This document shows positions 17,377 to 27,355 of a stretch of DNA of 64,000 bases, piece by piece (position 1 is the stretch's first letter; the number at the start of each line of letters is the position of its first letter). Origin of the DNA: Stenotrophomonas maltophilia (GTDB lineage Bacteria; Pseudomonadota; Gammaproteobacteria; Xanthomonadales; Xanthomonadaceae); NCBI RefSeq assembly GCF_003205835.1, contig NZ_CP029773.1, positions 1,272,501-1,336,500 on the forward strand. The letters run 5' to 3'. Below the pieces are notes generated by a model. That model was not told the origin of the DNA, did not search any database, and saw only the letters and a program-made list of their open reading frames with translations. Position numbers and translations under genes: made by a program.

Positions 17377-18833
17377 CGCAGCGGCGCCGCATCCGGGTCG
17401 GCCACCGGCGATGGCGGGCAGGCCGGAATCTCCGACGGCGTGGCCAGTTCTTCGGCATGCGAGGGCTTGCCCATCATCTTCGCCTTGCGCCAGCCACCCC
17501 AGCGGTAATACGCCAGCGACAGCAGCATCGACACCAGTGAGCTGACCGGGAAGCTCCACCAGATCGCATCGGCGCCCCAGTACGGCTGCAGCAGTTCGGC
17601 GAACGGGACGCGTACGCCCCACAGCGAGCCGGCCAGGATCAGCAGCGGCGGAATCACCGCGCCGGTGGAGCGCACCACGCCGGAGATCACGAAGCTGACG
17701 CCGAAGAACAGGAACGAGCCGATCACCACGTGGTTGAGGTGGCGGGCGATGTCCAGCGCCTGGCTGGCCGGTGGCAGGAACAGCGCCAGCAGCTGGCGGT
17801 CGAACACCACCAGCGGCAGGATCAGCGCACCGGTCAGCAGGAAGTTGAACAGCACGCCCTGGCGCGCGGTGCCGCGCACGCGATCCCAGCGCTGCGCACC
17901 GACGTTCTGCGCGGCCATCGACGAGCAGGCCGCACCGATCGCCATCGCCGGCATCTGCAGGTAGTTCCACAGCTGCAGCGAGGCGCCATAGCCCGCGCCG
18001 GTAGCGGTGCCGTACTGGTTGACCATGGTCATCAGCAGGATCACCGACAGCGAGATCAGCACCATCTGCAGGCCCATCGGCACGCCCTTGAGCACCAACG
18101 CCTTGAGGATGGTCAGGTCGAGCTTGAACAGGCGCATGTCGGCGCGGCCCAGCCACAGGGTGTGGCGCTTGTGCCGCATGTACAGCAGCAGGCCGGCCAG
18201 CGACAGCGTCTGCGCGACCAGCGTGGCCCAGGCCGAGCCGGCGATGCCCAGCGCGGGGAACGGCCCCATGCCGAAGATCAGCACCGGGTTCAGCGCGATG
18301 TCCAGCGCCACCGACACCATCAGGAAACGGAACGGCGTGCGCGAGTCACCGGCACCGCGTAGCGCGGCGGTGAGGAAGGCGAACGCGTACAGCGTCGGCA
18401 TCGCCAGGAAGATGATCTGCAGGTAGGCCTCGGCCAGCGGCAGCGAGGCGGCCGGCGTGCCCATCGCCGCCAGCAGCGGATGGGCCATGAACCAGCCGGC
18501 GATGGCGATGATCACCGACAGGCCGATGAAGAAGGTGGCACTCGTGCCGACCACGCGCCGCGCCTGCGCGATGTCGCGCGCGCCGATCGCCTGGCCGATC
18601 AGGATGGTCGAGGCCATGCCGAAGCCGAACACCGAACCGATCAGGAAGAACATGATGTTGTTGGCGTTCGCGGTGGCAGTCAGTGCCGCCTCGCCGAGGA
18701 AGCGCCCGACCCAGACCGCATTCACCGAACCGTTCAGCGACTGCGCGATGTTGCCCGCCAGGATCGGCAGGGAAAACAACAGGAGATTGCGGCCGATCGG
18801 GCCGGAGGTCAGGTCAAGCGGCGCTTTGGCCAT
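17373..18833 (-). CDS. MATE-family multidrug/cation antiporter
   Basis: This 486-residue membrane protein has twelve predicted hydrophobic segments and two MATE repeats, NorM/DinF-like. It would export drugs or cationic metabolites in exchange for H+ or Na+. The N-terminus reads LLLFSLPILAGNIAQSLN, with VWVGRFLGEAALTA and RGAGDSRTPF as family features. The start MAKAPLD at 18833 follows the usual MATE N-terminal length. The C-terminal ~30 residues are proline-rich and variable. Its TAG stop lies in the GTAG terminus of the SMAG dimer. Substrates are unknown. Confidence 0.9.
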   Translation of the reverse strand: MAKAPLDLTSGPIGRNLLLFSLPILAGNIAQSLNGSVNAVWVGRFLGEAALTATANANNIMFFLIGSVFGFGMASTILIGQAIGARDIAQARRVVGTSATFFIGLSVIIAIAGWFMAHPLLAAMGTPAASLPLAEAYLQIIFLAMPTLYAFAFLTAALRGAGDSRTPFRFLMVSVALDIALNPVLIFGMGPFPALGIAGSAWATLVAQTLSLAGLLLYMRHKRHTLWLGRADMRLFKLDLTILKALVLKGVPMGLQMVLISLSVILLMTMVNQYGTATGAGYGASLQLWNYLQMPAMAIGAACSSMAAQNVGAQRWDRVRGTARQGVLFNFLLTGALILPLVVFDRQLLALFLPPASQALDIARHLNHVVIGSFLFFGVSFVISGVVRSTGAVIPPLLILAGSLWGVRVPFAELLQPYWGADAIWWSFPVSSLVSMLLSLAYYRWGGWRKAKMMGKPSHAEELATPSEIPACPPSPVADPDAAPLR

Positions 18834-18895
18834 GGAGTGGTGATCGAATCCCGGGAGGCGCACACTAGCACCAAGCCGGTTTGCGGGATGTGGCA

Positions 18896-19135
18896 ATGCA
18901 TCAACGACTGCAGGTGAAGCGAAGCCTGGCACTGGCCTTGATCGGCACCGCGCTGGCCGCATGTTCGACAGGTGACCGGCTGGGCGATACCCAGGTGCGG
19001 CCGACCGACCGCCCCGAGTGCCTGGTCGGCAGCCAGCGCCAGGATCTGTCTGCTGGCGTACCCACCTTGATCGGGGGCAGCGGTTGCCGCACCGACCCCG
19101 ATCATCCGCGTCCCCTGAACAAGCCACCGGAGTAG
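18896..19135 (+). CDS. Very small lipoprotein, unknown function
   Basis: A 79-residue product with a lipoprotein signal (LALIGTALAAC-S). The mature part is about 55 residues, proline-rich, with two further cysteines that could form a disulfide. ATG 18896 has a GGGA seven bases upstream. It reads into the hslR region, with the hslR start 9 bases after its stop, so the two are likely co-transcribed. I recognise no family. Confidence 0.6.
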   Translation: MHQRLQVKRSLALALIGTALAACSTGDRLGDTQVRPTDRPECLVGSQRQDLSAGVPTLIGGSGCRTDPDHPRPLNKPPE

Positions 19136-19144
19136 CACGCACCA

Positions 19145-19552
19145 ATGCCCGAGCTTTCCCCGCTGTCGCCCAGTGTCCGCCTGGACATCTGGTTGTGGGC
19201 GGCCCGTTTCTTCAAGACCCGCAGCCTGGCCAAGCAGGCCATCGAAACCGGCAAGGTCAGCGTCGCCGGGCAGCGCCCGAAATCCTCACGCGCAGTGCGC
19301 GTCGGCGAGCAGCTGCAGGTCGACCGCGGCGAGGAACATTTCGAGATCCAGGTGCTGGGGCTGAGCGATCAGCGTGGGCCTGCGCCGGCGGCGCAGCAGC
19401 TGTATGCAGAGAGCGAGGCCTCGAAGGCACGCCGTGCCGAACAGCGTGCACTGCGCATCGCTGCACGCGATGGGTTCCAGCCGCCGGAACACAAGCCGGA
19501 CAAGCGCGCCCGGCGCTTGATCCGCGCGCTGGGCGATATCGACGCGTTGTAG
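19145..19552 (+). CDS. hslR: Heat-shock ribosome-recycling protein Hsp15 (S4 RNA-binding)
   Basis: The 135-residue protein has an N-terminal S4 RNA-binding domain (VRLDIWLWAARFFKTRSLAK, then VSVAGQRPKSSRAVRVGE) and a basic C-terminal tail. That is the arrangement of Hsp15, which binds stalled 50S subunits carrying nascent chains. The ribosome-binding site GGAGTAG overlaps the stop of the preceding lipoprotein gene. A SMAG-type palindrome begins right at its stop. Confidence 0.9.
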   Translation: MPELSPLSPSVRLDIWLWAARFFKTRSLAKQAIETGKVSVAGQRPKSSRAVRVGEQLQVDRGEEHFEIQVLGLSDQRGPAPAAQQLYAESEASKARRAEQRALRIAARDGFQPPEHKPDKRARRLIRALGDIDAL

Positions 19553-19585
19553 GTAGCGGGGCGCCGGACCAGGTCCGGCGCCCGC
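19553..19585 (+). repeat. SMAG-type (GTAG) palindrome between convergent hslR and DUF937 genes
   Basis: GTAG is followed by CGGGGCGCCGGACC and the complementary GGTCCGGCGCCCG. It starts one base after the hslR stop and ends a few bases before the DUF937 stop. Confidence 0.8.
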
Positions 19586-19590
19586 TTGCC

Positions 19591-20199
19591 TCAGCGCTTG
19601 CCGCCGAGCAGATTGCCGCCCAGCTTGAGCAGATCGCCCACGCCCAGCTGACCATCACCATCCTGGTCCAGCAGGCTGCCGAGCAGGCCACCGGCAAGAC
19701 CGCCCTGCTGCTGCACCTGCTGCTTTTCCTGGCCGAGGGCCTGGCTGAGCGAGCTGGCATCGGCCTGGCCGCCACCGAGGCGCTGGGCGAGGAAGGCCAT
19801 CACGATCGGCGCGAGGATCTGCAGTAGCTGGCTGGTGCGGCCGCTGTCGAGTTGGGTGGCCTGGGCCAGGCCGGTTTCCACCTTCTGCTGGCTGCCGCCG
19901 AAGATGTGGCCGAGGATGCCGGCGCCATCGCTGGCAGCGCCACCGCTGGCGCCACCGCCGCCCAGCACCGAACCGAGCACGCCGCCCAGGTCGAGGCCGC
20001 TGTGGTTGTTCTGCAAGGCGCCGAGCAGTGCCTGCGCGCCCTGTGGCTGCGAGGCGTTGTTGCCCAGCGCGCCCATCAGTACCGGCAGCGCGGCACTGAT
20101 CGCGCCGGAAGCCTGGGTATCGCTGATGCCGAGCTGCTGCGACACCTGCTGCAGCGGGGCGCCCTGCAATTTGGCGAGAAGTTCATCGGTCAGGCTCAT
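19591..20199 (-). CDS. DUF937 protein with a C-terminal EF-hand-like loop
   Basis: The 202-residue protein has an N-terminal DUF937 region (MSLTDELLAKLQGAPLQQVS, then LGISDTQASGAISAALP) followed by low-complexity glycine/serine/glutamine stretches. Near the C-terminus DQDGDGQLGVGDLL matches the D-x-D-x-D-G-x-I/L-x-x-x-D pattern of an EF-hand or dockerin-like calcium loop. No signal peptide is seen. Start ATG 20199 has AAGGA upstream. Related DUF937 proteins (YidB-like) are cytosolic and of unknown function; the calcium-loop reading is from the motif only. Confidence 0.8.
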   Translation of the reverse strand: MSLTDELLAKLQGAPLQQVSQQLGISDTQASGAISAALPVLMGALGNNASQPQGAQALLGALQNNHSGLDLGGVLGSVLGGGGASGGAASDGAGILGHIFGGSQQKVETGLAQATQLDSGRTSQLLQILAPIVMAFLAQRLGGGQADASSLSQALGQEKQQVQQQGGLAGGLLGSLLDQDGDGQLGVGDLLKLGGNLLGGKR

Positions 20200-20307
20200 C
20201 TGCGGAATCCTTGATTGGGGTTGGGCGTGCAGAAGGTACGACGCGGACCGTTAAAACGGCGACGCCGCCTCACGGGGAGGCGGCGTGCCGTACACGGGGC
20301 AGGGCGA

Positions 20308-21951
20308 TCAGAGCTCGATGTCTTCGGCGCCCGGGGTGGCGGTGGGGAAGTCCGCTTCCGGCTGCGCCGGCTTGAACGGATCCGACGGCTGGCTGGCCAG
20401 CGCCTTCAGCGCCGCGGCAACACCGGCACCGTAGGCCGGGTCGGCCTTGCTGCAGTTGTCGATGTGGCGCTGCTTGATGAAGTCCGGCGCATCGCCCAGG
20501 GCACGGGCGGTGTTGGCGAACAGGCGGTCCTTCTGTGCCTGGTTGTAGCTGCGGAACAGCGCACCGGGCTGGCTGAAATAGTCGGCGTCGTCCTCGCGGA
20601 AATTCCAGAAGTCGGCGTCGCCACGGATCTTCATCGGCGGCTCGCGGTACTGCGGCTGTTCCTGCCACTGGCCGTAGCTGTTCGGCTCGTAGTGCGGCAG
20701 GCCGCCGTAGTTGCCGTCCACGCGCATCGCCCCGTCGCGGTGGTTGCTGTGCACCGGGCAGCGCGCTGCGTTCACCGGAATCTGATGGTGGTTCACGCCC
20801 AGGCGGTAGCGCTGCGCATCGGAGTAGGCGAACAGGCGAGCCTGCAGCATCTTGTCCGGCGACGGGCCGATGCCCGGCACCAGGTTGCTCGGCGCGAACG
20901 CCGACTGCTCCACGTCCTGGTACCAGTTGACCGGGTTGCGGTTCAGTTCGAACTGGCCCACTTCGATCAGCGGGTAGTCGCTCTTCGGCCACACCTTGGT
21001 CAGGTCGAACGGATGCACGCGGTAGGTTTCCGCCTCCAGCTCCGGCATGACCTGGATGAACAGCTTCCACTTCGGGAAGTCGCCCTTCTCGATCGCGGCG
21101 AACAGGTCGCGGCCGTGGCTTTCGCGGTCATGGCCGACCAGGATCTGCGCCTGCGCGTCGGTCAGCGATTCGATGCCCTGCTGGCTGACGAAGTGGAACT
21201 TCACCCAGAAGCGTTCGCCGTCGGTGTTGGTGAAGCTGTAGGTGTGCGAGCCGAAACCGTGCATGTGGCGGAAGCTGCGCGGAATGCCGCGGTCGCTCAT
21301 CACCACGGTCACCTGCAGCAGGGCTTCGGGCAGCAGGGTCCAGAAGTCCCAGTTGTTGCGCGCGCTGCGCAGGTTGGTATGCGGGTCGCGCTTGACCGCC
21401 TTGTTGAGGTCGGCGAACTTGCGTGGGTCGCGCAGGAAGAACACCGGCGTGTTGTTGCCGACCAGGTCCCAGTTGCCCTCTTCGGTGTAGAACTTCAGCG
21501 CGAAGCCGCGGATGTCGCGCTCGGCGTCGGCGGCGCCACGCTCGCCGGCCACCGTGGTGAAGCGGGCGAACATCTCGGTCTGCTTGCCGACCTTCTCGAA
21601 CAGCTTGGCGCGGGTGTACTTGCTGATGTCGTGGGTGACGGTGAAGGTGCCGAACGCGCCCGAGCCCTTGGCATGCATGCGGCGCTCGGGAATGATCTCG
21701 CGGTTGAGGTTGGCCAGCTTTTCCAGCAGCCAGACGTCTTCCATCAGCAGCGGGCCACGCGGGCCGGCGGTCTTGCTGTTCTGGTTGTCCACCACCGGTG
21801 CGCCGAAGGCCGTGGTCATCGGCGTGACCGGATCATCGCCGTGCTTCTGCTTGGGCGTGGTGCTCAGCTCGCGCTGCTGCTCGGCGCCCTGCTCCGGCGA
21901 CGGGGCGGTGTGATACGGGCACTTGGCGTTGTTGTTGTCGGACTGGCTCAT
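20308..21951 (-). CDS. katA: Monofunctional heme catalase
   Basis: The enzyme converts H2O2 to water and oxygen. The 547-residue sequence is a typical small-to-mid-size catalase. Catalytic His93 lies in [11 protein letters not shown], the distal Asn in GNNTPVFF, and the proximal heme-ligand Tyr in [14 protein letters not shown]. No signal peptide, so cytosolic. The C-terminal extension after about residue 490 is short, which argues against a large-subunit KatE/HPII type. AGGAG precedes the start. The upstream 190 bases are AT-rich with a TTGACA. The exact paralog name (katA type) is inferred. Confidence 0.93.
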   Translation of the reverse strand: MSQSDNNNAKCPYHTAPSPEQGAEQQRELSTTPKQKHGDDPVTPMTTAFGAPVVDNQNSKTAGPRGPLLMEDVWLLEKLANLNREIIPERRMHAKGSGAFGTFTVTHDISKYTRAKLFEKVGKQTEMFARFTTVAGERGAADAERDIRGFALKFYTEEGNWDLVGNNTPVFFLRDPRKFADLNKAVKRDPHTNLRSARNNWDFWTLLPEALLQVTVVMSDRGIPRSFRHMHGFGSHTYSFTNTDGERFWVKFHFVSQQGIESLTDAQAQILVGHDRESHGRDLFAAIEKGDFPKWKLFIQVMPELEAETYRVHPFDLTKVWPKSDYPLIEVGQFELNRNPVNWYQDVEQSAFAPSNLVPGIGPSPDKMLQARLFAYSDAQRYRLGVNHHQIPVNAARCPVHSNHRDGAMRVDGNYGGLPHYEPNSYGQWQEQPQYREPPMKIRGDADFWNFREDDADYFSQPGALFRSYNQAQKDRLFANTARALGDAPDFIKQRHIDNCSKADPAYGAGVAAALKALASQPSDPFKPAQPEADFPTATPGAEDIEL

Positions 21952-22059
21952 CGGCTGGCTCCTGGTGGCGGTGAAGACGTGGGAGAAACATCTTCACTCG
22001 ACTGTAGCTAGGGCCAGATGAAATGAATAATCGAATGATCCATTCAGGTTGATAGATTC

Positions 22060-22065
22060 TGTCAA
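22060..22065 (-). promoter_or_regulatory. Candidate -35 (TTGACA) of the catalase gene
   Basis: A consensus TTGACA on the minus strand lies in an AT-rich stretch (22000-22080) about 110 bases before the catalase start. The -10 is not clear. A short TTGA/TCAA symmetry around 22049-22065 could be a regulator site, but I cannot fit a confident OxyR box. Confidence 0.35.
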
Positions 22066-22102
22066 TTGAAACGCAGAATCGGATTTGCAGAGTCTTTCAA
22101 CA

Positions 22103-22129
22103 GGCCTCCCGCAAGGTGGGCGGGAGGCC
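22103..22129 (-). terminator. Stem-loop after mutS
   Basis: GGCCTCCCGC and GCGGGAGGCC arms lie 18 bases past the mutS stop. No strong T run follows on the minus strand. Confidence 0.55.
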
Positions 22130-22146
22130 ATGGGCGCGCGCTGCGG

Positions 22147-24762
22147 TTACAGCAGCGCCTTCAACCGGTACAGGGCTTCCAGTGCCTGCTTCGGCGTCAG
22201 TTCGTCCGGGTCGATCGCCGCCAGTGCTTCCTGCGCCTTGCTGGCCGGTGCGCTGAACAGGCCGAACTGCTGCGGCGCGTCCAACGCCTGCGGCGCCAGC
22301 TCGGCGGCATGGCTCTCACCACCGCGCTGTTCCAGCTCGGCCAGGCGACGGCGTGCCTGCGCTACGGTGGCGCGCGGCAGGCCGGCCAGTGCCGCCACCT
22401 GCAGGCCGAAGCTGCGGTTGGCGGGGCCGTCCTTCACCGCGTGCATGAACACCAGCGCTTCACCGTGCTCGACCGCGTCCAGGTGCACGTTGGCGATGCC
22501 GCTGCGGCCGCCCTCGTGCTGCTCGTCGGCCAGCGCGGTCAGCTCGAAGTAGTGGGTGGCGAACAGCGTGTAGCAGCGGTTCTGGTAGGCCAGGTGGCGG
22601 GCCACCGCGTCGGCCAGTGCCAGGCCATCGTAGGTGGACGTGCCGCGGCCGATCTCGTCCATCAGCACCAGCGAATGGGCGGTGGCGTGATGCAGGATGT
22701 AGCTGGTCTCGGCCATCTCGACCATGAAGGTCGACTGCCCGCGGGCAAGGTCGTCGCCGGCGCCGATGCGGGTCAGGATGCGGTCGATCGGGCCGATCAG
22801 CGCGCGGCTGGCGGGCACGAAGCTGCCGATATGGGCCAGTAGCACGATCAGCGCGTTCTGCCGCATGTAGGTCGATTTACCGCCCATGTTCGGGCCGGTG
22901 ATGACCAGCATGCGACGGTCCGGATGCAGGTCCAGATCATTGGGTTCGAACGGCTGCTCGCGTACCGCCTCGACCACCGGATGGCGGCCACGCTCGATCT
23001 TCAGGCAGGGCTCGGCCTGCAGCTCCGGGCGCGCCCAGTCCAGCGCCTGCGCGCGTTCGGCGAACGCCGCCAGCACATCCAGTTCGCTCAGTGCAGCGGC
23101 ACACTGCTTCAGCGGTTCCAGCTGCCCGCCAAGGGTATCCAGCAGCTGCTCGTACAGGTATTTCTCGCGCGACAGCGAACGGTCGCGCGCGGACAGCACC
23201 TTGTCTTCGAACGCCTTCAGTTCTTCGGTGATGTAGCGCTCGGCATTGGTCAGCGTCTGGCGGCGGGTGTAGTGCACCGGCGCGCGGTCGGACTGGCCCT
23301 TGCTGATTTCGATGTAGTAGCCGTGCACGCGGTTGTAGCCCACCTTCAGGGTGGGAATGCCGCTGCTCTCGCGCTCGCGCAGTTCCAGGTCGACCAGGAA
23401 CTGGTCGGCATGGGTGGACAGGCGGCGCAGCTCGTCCAGCTCTTCATCGAAGCCATCGGCCAGCACGCCGCCATCGCTCAGCTTCAGCGGCGGCATCTCG
23501 GCGATGGCGCTGGCCAGCAGCTGCGCGCACTCGTCGTGTTCGCCCAGCGCCGCATGCAGCGTCTGCAGGCGCGGCGAATCCAGTGGTGCCAGCACCTCGC
23601 GCACGGCCGGCAGCAGGCCCAGGCCGTCGCGCAGGGTGGAGAAATCACGCGGGCGCGCCGAGCGCAGCGCGACGCGGGTGAGGATGCGTTCCAGGTCGCC
23701 GAGGCGGCGGAACTGTTCGCGGATGTCGGCGTCGCTGCCGCGATCGATGAGGGTTTCCACCGCATGGTGGCGCTGTACCAGTACCTCGCGCAGGCGCAGC
23801 GGGCGGTGCAGCCAGCGTCGCAGCAGGCGCCCGCCCATCGGCGTCACCGTGCTGTCGAGCACGCCCAGCAGGGTATTGCGGGTGTCGCCGTCGACGCGCG
23901 TGTCCAGTTCCAGGTGGCGACGGGTGGCGGCGTTCATCGCGATCGCCTCGCCGGCGGTTTCCATCGCGATCGAAGTCAGGTGCGGCAGGCGCTGCTTCTG
24001 GGTTTCCTCGACATAGCCAAGCAGGGCGCCGGCCGCAGCGGTGGCGCGCGGCTTGTCGTCGATGCCGAAGCCGCTCAGGTCGTGCAGCTTGAAGAAATTC
24101 AGCAGCTGGCGGCGGCCGCTGTCGGCGTCGAACAGCCACGGCGCGCGGCGACGTACGCCGGTGCGCTGGCGCAGGAACTCCGGCCAGTTCTCTTCATCGG
24201 GGACCAGCAGCTCGGCCGGTTCCAGCCGTGCCAGTTCGGCTTCCAGCGCGTCGTCGGTTTCCACCTCGTTGACCAGGAAGCGGCCGCCGGCCAGATCGGC
24301 CCAGGCCAGGCCGTAGCCCTGCTTCGTGCGCGACAGGGCCATCAGCAGGGTGTCGCGGCGTTCGTCCAGCAGGGCTTCGTCGGTGACGGTGCCGGGGGTG
24401 ACGATGCGCACCACCTTGCGCTCGACCAGACCCTTGGCCAGCGCCGGGTCGCCGATCTGCTCGCAGATCGCCACCGATTCGCCCAGCGCCACCAGCCGTG
24501 CCAGGTAGCCTTCATAGGCATGTACCGGTACGCCGGCCATCGGGATCGGTGCGCCCCCGGAGCTGCCGCGCTGGGTCAGGGTGATGTCGAGCAGGCGCGC
24601 GGCCTTGCGGGCGTCGTCATAGAACAGCTCGTAGAAGTCACCCATGCGGAAGAACAGCAGCAGGTCCGGATAATCGGACTTGGCCGCGAAGAACTGCTTC
24701 ATCAGCGGGGTGTGTTCCTTGGACGCCTTGGCGTTGCTGGTGTTGTCTTTTGTATCAGTCAC
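22147..24762 (-). CDS. mutS: DNA mismatch repair ATPase MutS
   Basis: MutS (871 residues) recognises mismatches and recruits MutL. The mismatch-binding F-x-E is present ([16 protein letters not shown]), as is the C-terminal ABC-type ATPase with Walker [12 protein letters not shown] and signature [10 protein letters not shown], plus DEIGRGTST. The predicted start is GTG 24762 with a weak ribosome-binding site; the ~20 residues before [10 protein letters not shown] are unusually rich in Asn/Lys/Thr. The catalase gene lies downstream on the same strand, separated by stem-loops and its own promoter. Confidence 0.97.
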   Translation of the reverse strand: MTDTKDNTSNAKASKEHTPLMKQFFAAKSDYPDLLLFFRMGDFYELFYDDARKAARLLDITLTQRGSSGGAPIPMAGVPVHAYEGYLARLVALGESVAICEQIGDPALAKGLVERKVVRIVTPGTVTDEALLDERRDTLLMALSRTKQGYGLAWADLAGGRFLVNEVETDDALEAELARLEPAELLVPDEENWPEFLRQRTGVRRRAPWLFDADSGRRQLLNFFKLHDLSGFGIDDKPRATAAAGALLGYVEETQKQRLPHLTSIAMETAGEAIAMNAATRRHLELDTRVDGDTRNTLLGVLDSTVTPMGGRLLRRWLHRPLRLREVLVQRHHAVETLIDRGSDADIREQFRRLGDLERILTRVALRSARPRDFSTLRDGLGLLPAVREVLAPLDSPRLQTLHAALGEHDECAQLLASAIAEMPPLKLSDGGVLADGFDEELDELRRLSTHADQFLVDLELRERESSGIPTLKVGYNRVHGYYIEISKGQSDRAPVHYTRRQTLTNAERYITEELKAFEDKVLSARDRSLSREKYLYEQLLDTLGGQLEPLKQCAAALSELDVLAAFAERAQALDWARPELQAEPCLKIERGRHPVVEAVREQPFEPNDLDLHPDRRMLVITGPNMGGKSTYMRQNALIVLLAHIGSFVPASRALIGPIDRILTRIGAGDDLARGQSTFMVEMAETSYILHHATAHSLVLMDEIGRGTSTYDGLALADAVARHLAYQNRCYTLFATHYFELTALADEQHEGGRSGIANVHLDAVEHGEALVFMHAVKDGPANRSFGLQVAALAGLPRATVAQARRRLAELEQRGGESHAAELAPQALDAPQQFGLFSAPASKAQEALAAIDPDELTPKQALEALYRLKALL

Positions 24763-25058
24763 TTGGGGCGTTTCGCGTCTTGGGCAGGGCGTCGGGGCGT
24801 GGCCATGCGGGCATGGCCGGGGGGACCGTTAGTGTAGCGATCTGGACCGATCGATGATCCCGGCCGGAAGCCCAGGGGCAAGCGCGGTTGCCCACGACTG
24901 TCCGTACGCCAACGCAGGCCCCCGTACACCTGCGGTTTGGTTGATTTCCACGGGACCCCACGGTAGTGTCAGCCCCGGCGATTTCCGCCAAACGGCCTCC
25001 ATGGAAACCGGGGCGGCTCATTCCCTGGCGGGCGTTGATGGAAAGAGAAAGAACCAGC
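24763..25058. other. Divergent intergenic region mutS / O-antigen ligase-like gene
   Basis: This is the longest gene-free stretch (about 296 bases). It holds the mutS start region on the left and a candidate promoter at 24941-24969 on the right. I see no RNA gene or repeat in it. Confidence 0.6.
24941..24969 (+). promoter_or_regulatory. Candidate promoter of the O-antigen ligase-like gene
   Basis: TTGATT, 17 bases, TAGTGT, about 90 bases before the chosen start. A fair match, not a strong one. Confidence 0.4.
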
Positions 25059-26336
25059 ATGACTGCAGCCTGCATGGCCGCCGAACCCCGCTGCACCTGG
25101 CGTACCCTCCTGCTCAGCATCCTGGTCGCCATTGTCCCGCTTGCCGGATCCGCGCCGTACACCCTGTTGAAGGCGGTGGTACTGCTGGTGCTGCTGGTCA
25201 CGGGGGTGGTGCTGATCCGCCGCCAGCCCGATGTCCGGCTGCGCTACCGCATCGCACGTTTCATCGTGATCGTCTGCTTCCTGCGCCTGGCCTATGCCTT
25301 CTACAGCATCGCCTGGCACGGCCTGCGCTGGAACGAGCTGGACCTGCCGGCGCAGACGCTGCTCTACCTGGGCACGGCGGCCGTATTCGCAACGGTGCTG
25401 GACTGGCGCCTGATCTGGAAGATCTTCGCGCTGTCCACCCTGGTCTTCGGCGGGTCGTGCATTGTCCAGCACCACGTGATGGGCCTTGAGCGCGCGCACG
25501 GTTTCAGTGGCGGAGAATGGACGGCCATCGAGTTCACCATGGTGACGCTGTGCATGGCGCTGTTCTCGGTCATTCGCCTGATCCAACCGAACGTGCATCC
25601 GGCCGAGCGCTGGCTGCATGGCATCGCCATTGCCGTAGGGGTGTACGGCTCGATCCTGGCACAGAGCCGGGGACCGATCCTGGCGTTCGTTCCGGCCATG
25701 CTGATGGTGATCGCCGTGCACGTGCGGCGCACCGGGCGCTGGCGCGGCGCGCTGGGCTTCGTCGTGGCGCTGGTCATCGGCGTGGTCGGTGCCACCACGG
25801 TGCTCAACCACCAGGTCATCCAGCGCTTTGGAGAGGTCAGTGGCGAGATCTCCGGTTTCAACCAGGAAAACGAGGTGGGTTCGGTCCGCGAGCGCATCGC
25901 CATGTGGGGCGTGGCGATCGACGGATTCGCCGAGCACCCGGTGGCCGGCGTGGGCCTGAACCAGTTCGGCAACTATGCCCGCGAGGGCATCAGCCGCGGC
26001 GAGGTGTCCGATTCGATCTCCCGCTACAACCATCCGCACAATGAATATCTGGAAGCGGCGGTGACCGGTGGCGTGCCGTTGCTGGTGATCATGCTGCTGC
26101 TGTTCATCCTGCCGGGCTTCCATTTCGTGCGGCGTGTCGGCCATGCCGATGAAACCACAGCGATGATCGCCACCGCTGGGCTTGCCGTGGTCATCGTTTA
26201 CGCACTGTCGGCGTTCACGGACAACGTGTTCTACCGGGCGATGCCGCATTCGTTCTATTTCTATCTTGTGCTGGGCTTCATGCTGGCCACCGCCCTGCCT
26301 GCGCGCGATGTGCGCAGGCAAGGGGGGGCCTGCTGA
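25059..26336 (+). CDS. O-antigen ligase / Wzy-family membrane protein
   Basis: A polytopic protein of about 425 residues with 10-12 hydrophobic segments and a large periplasmic loop. The Wzy_C-type signature SRYNHPHNEYLEAAVTGG, with its conserved histidines, and SILAQSRGPIL mark it as a WaaL/PglL/Wzy-like enzyme. Such proteins transfer or polymerise undecaprenyl-linked glycans at the periplasmic face. The start is ATG 25059, though ATG 25038 is possible. It overlaps the following glycosyltransferase by one base (TGATG), so they act together. Only two genes are present, so this is not a full LPS locus. Confidence 0.85.
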   Translation: MTAACMAAEPRCTWRTLLLSILVAIVPLAGSAPYTLLKAVVLLVLLVTGVVLIRRQPDVRLRYRIARFIVIVCFLRLAYAFYSIAWHGLRWNELDLPAQTLLYLGTAAVFATVLDWRLIWKIFALSTLVFGGSCIVQHHVMGLERAHGFSGGEWTAIEFTMVTLCMALFSVIRLIQPNVHPAERWLHGIAIAVGVYGSILAQSRGPILAFVPAMLMVIAVHVRRTGRWRGALGFVVALVIGVVGATTVLNHQVIQRFGEVSGEISGFNQENEVGSVRERIAMWGVAIDGFAEHPVAGVGLNQFGNYAREGISRGEVSDSISRYNHPHNEYLEAAVTGGVPLLVIMLLLFILPGFHFVRRVGHADETTAMIATAGLAVVIVYALSAFTDNVFYRAMPHSFYFYLVLGFMLATALPARDVRRQGGAC

Positions 26337-27328
26337 TGGCGCATATCCATCTGCTTGCAGCCGACAACCAGCGTGGCCTGACCCACGACATCCAGGTGAT
26401 CGAGCGTTCGCTGCAGCAGCTGGGCCACGAGGTGACCGTCAGCCGTCTGGACGCAGTGCGCAACGGTGGCGCGTGGAAACTCCGCGGGATGCGCCTGCGC
26501 AGGCTGCTGGCCTCATGGCTGAGCCTGGGGCGCACGCCGGCCCGTTTCGATATCAACATCTCGCTGGAGCATGTGCGGCCGGCGAGCTTCGGCCTGGCCA
26601 GGGTCAATCTGCTCATCCCGAATCCAGAATGGGTGTCCGCGCGCAGCCTGCGCATCCTGCCGCGCTTCGATGCGCTGCTGACCAAGACCGAAGACGCGAC
26701 GCGCATCTTCAATGCGCTGGGCATGCGCGCGCTGGAAGTCGGTTTCTGCAGCCGCGACCGCTACGACCCAGCGGTGCCGCGCAAGCCCCGCAGCTTCCTG
26801 CACGCGGCGGGCAGCAGCCACATGAAGGGAACGGCGACGCTGGTCAAAGTCTGGAAACGGCACCCCGAATGGCCGTTGTTGACAGTCCTGCGCGGCGGGC
26901 CTTCGGACGAGGACGAGGCCGGTGCCGCGAACCTGCGCATCGTCCGTGAACGACTGCCCGACGAGGAGGTGCAACGCCTGCAGAACGAGCATGCGTTCCA
27001 CTTGTGCCTGTCGCAGACGGAGGGTTGGGGCCACTACCTGGTGGAGGCGATGAGCTGTGCGGCGGTGGTGATCACCTGCGATGGCGCGCCGATGAACCAG
27101 ATGATCGACGAAAGCCGCGGTCTTCTGGTCGCTGCCCATGAAGGCCCGCCGTGTCACTTGTCCAGGACCTGGCATGTGGATGAAGCAGCGCTGGAACAGG
27201 CTGTGGAGCGCGCCTTGGCGATGGACGAGGCTGAATGGCGCCGGCTGGGCGCCAATGCACGCGCGTGGCACCTGGCGACCGAGGTTGCGTTCCCTCTGCG
27301 CCTCAGCGAGGCCCTGGCCAAGGTCTGA
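26336..27328 (+). CDS. GT-B-type glycosyltransferase (family 1/4-like)
   Basis: The 330-residue cytosolic protein has a GT-B look. The N-terminal half is Rossmann-like, and the C-terminal half shows HAAGSSHMKGTATLVKVWKR, then SQTEGWGHYLVEAMSCAAVVI, corresponding to the E-x7-E nucleotide-sugar region of GT4 enzymes. No membrane segment is seen. It is translationally coupled to the ligase-like gene upstream and probably builds or extends the glycan that protein handles. The sugar specificity cannot be read. Confidence 0.82.
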   Translation: MAHIHLLAADNQRGLTHDIQVIERSLQQLGHEVTVSRLDAVRNGGAWKLRGMRLRRLLASWLSLGRTPARFDINISLEHVRPASFGLARVNLLIPNPEWVSARSLRILPRFDALLTKTEDATRIFNALGMRALEVGFCSRDRYDPAVPRKPRSFLHAAGSSHMKGTATLVKVWKRHPEWPLLTVLRGGPSDEDEAGAANLRIVRERLPDEEVQRLQNEHAFHLCLSQTEGWGHYLVEAMSCAAVVITCDGAPMNQMIDESRGLLVAAHEGPPCHLSRTWHVDEAALEQAVERALAMDEAEWRRLGANARAWHLATEVAFPLRLSEALAKV

Positions 27329-27355
27329 GGCCAGCGTACCGTTGCCGCAGCGCGC

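Noticed and set aside
22049..22065. Possible OxyR box upstream of the catalase gene
   Set aside because: The spacing does not fit the ATAG-N7-CTAT pattern; only a short TTGA/TCAA symmetry is present.
22924..24837. Long plus-strand open frame opposite mutS
   Set aside because: Reverse-frame shadow of mutS with no motifs. mutS itself is unmistakable.
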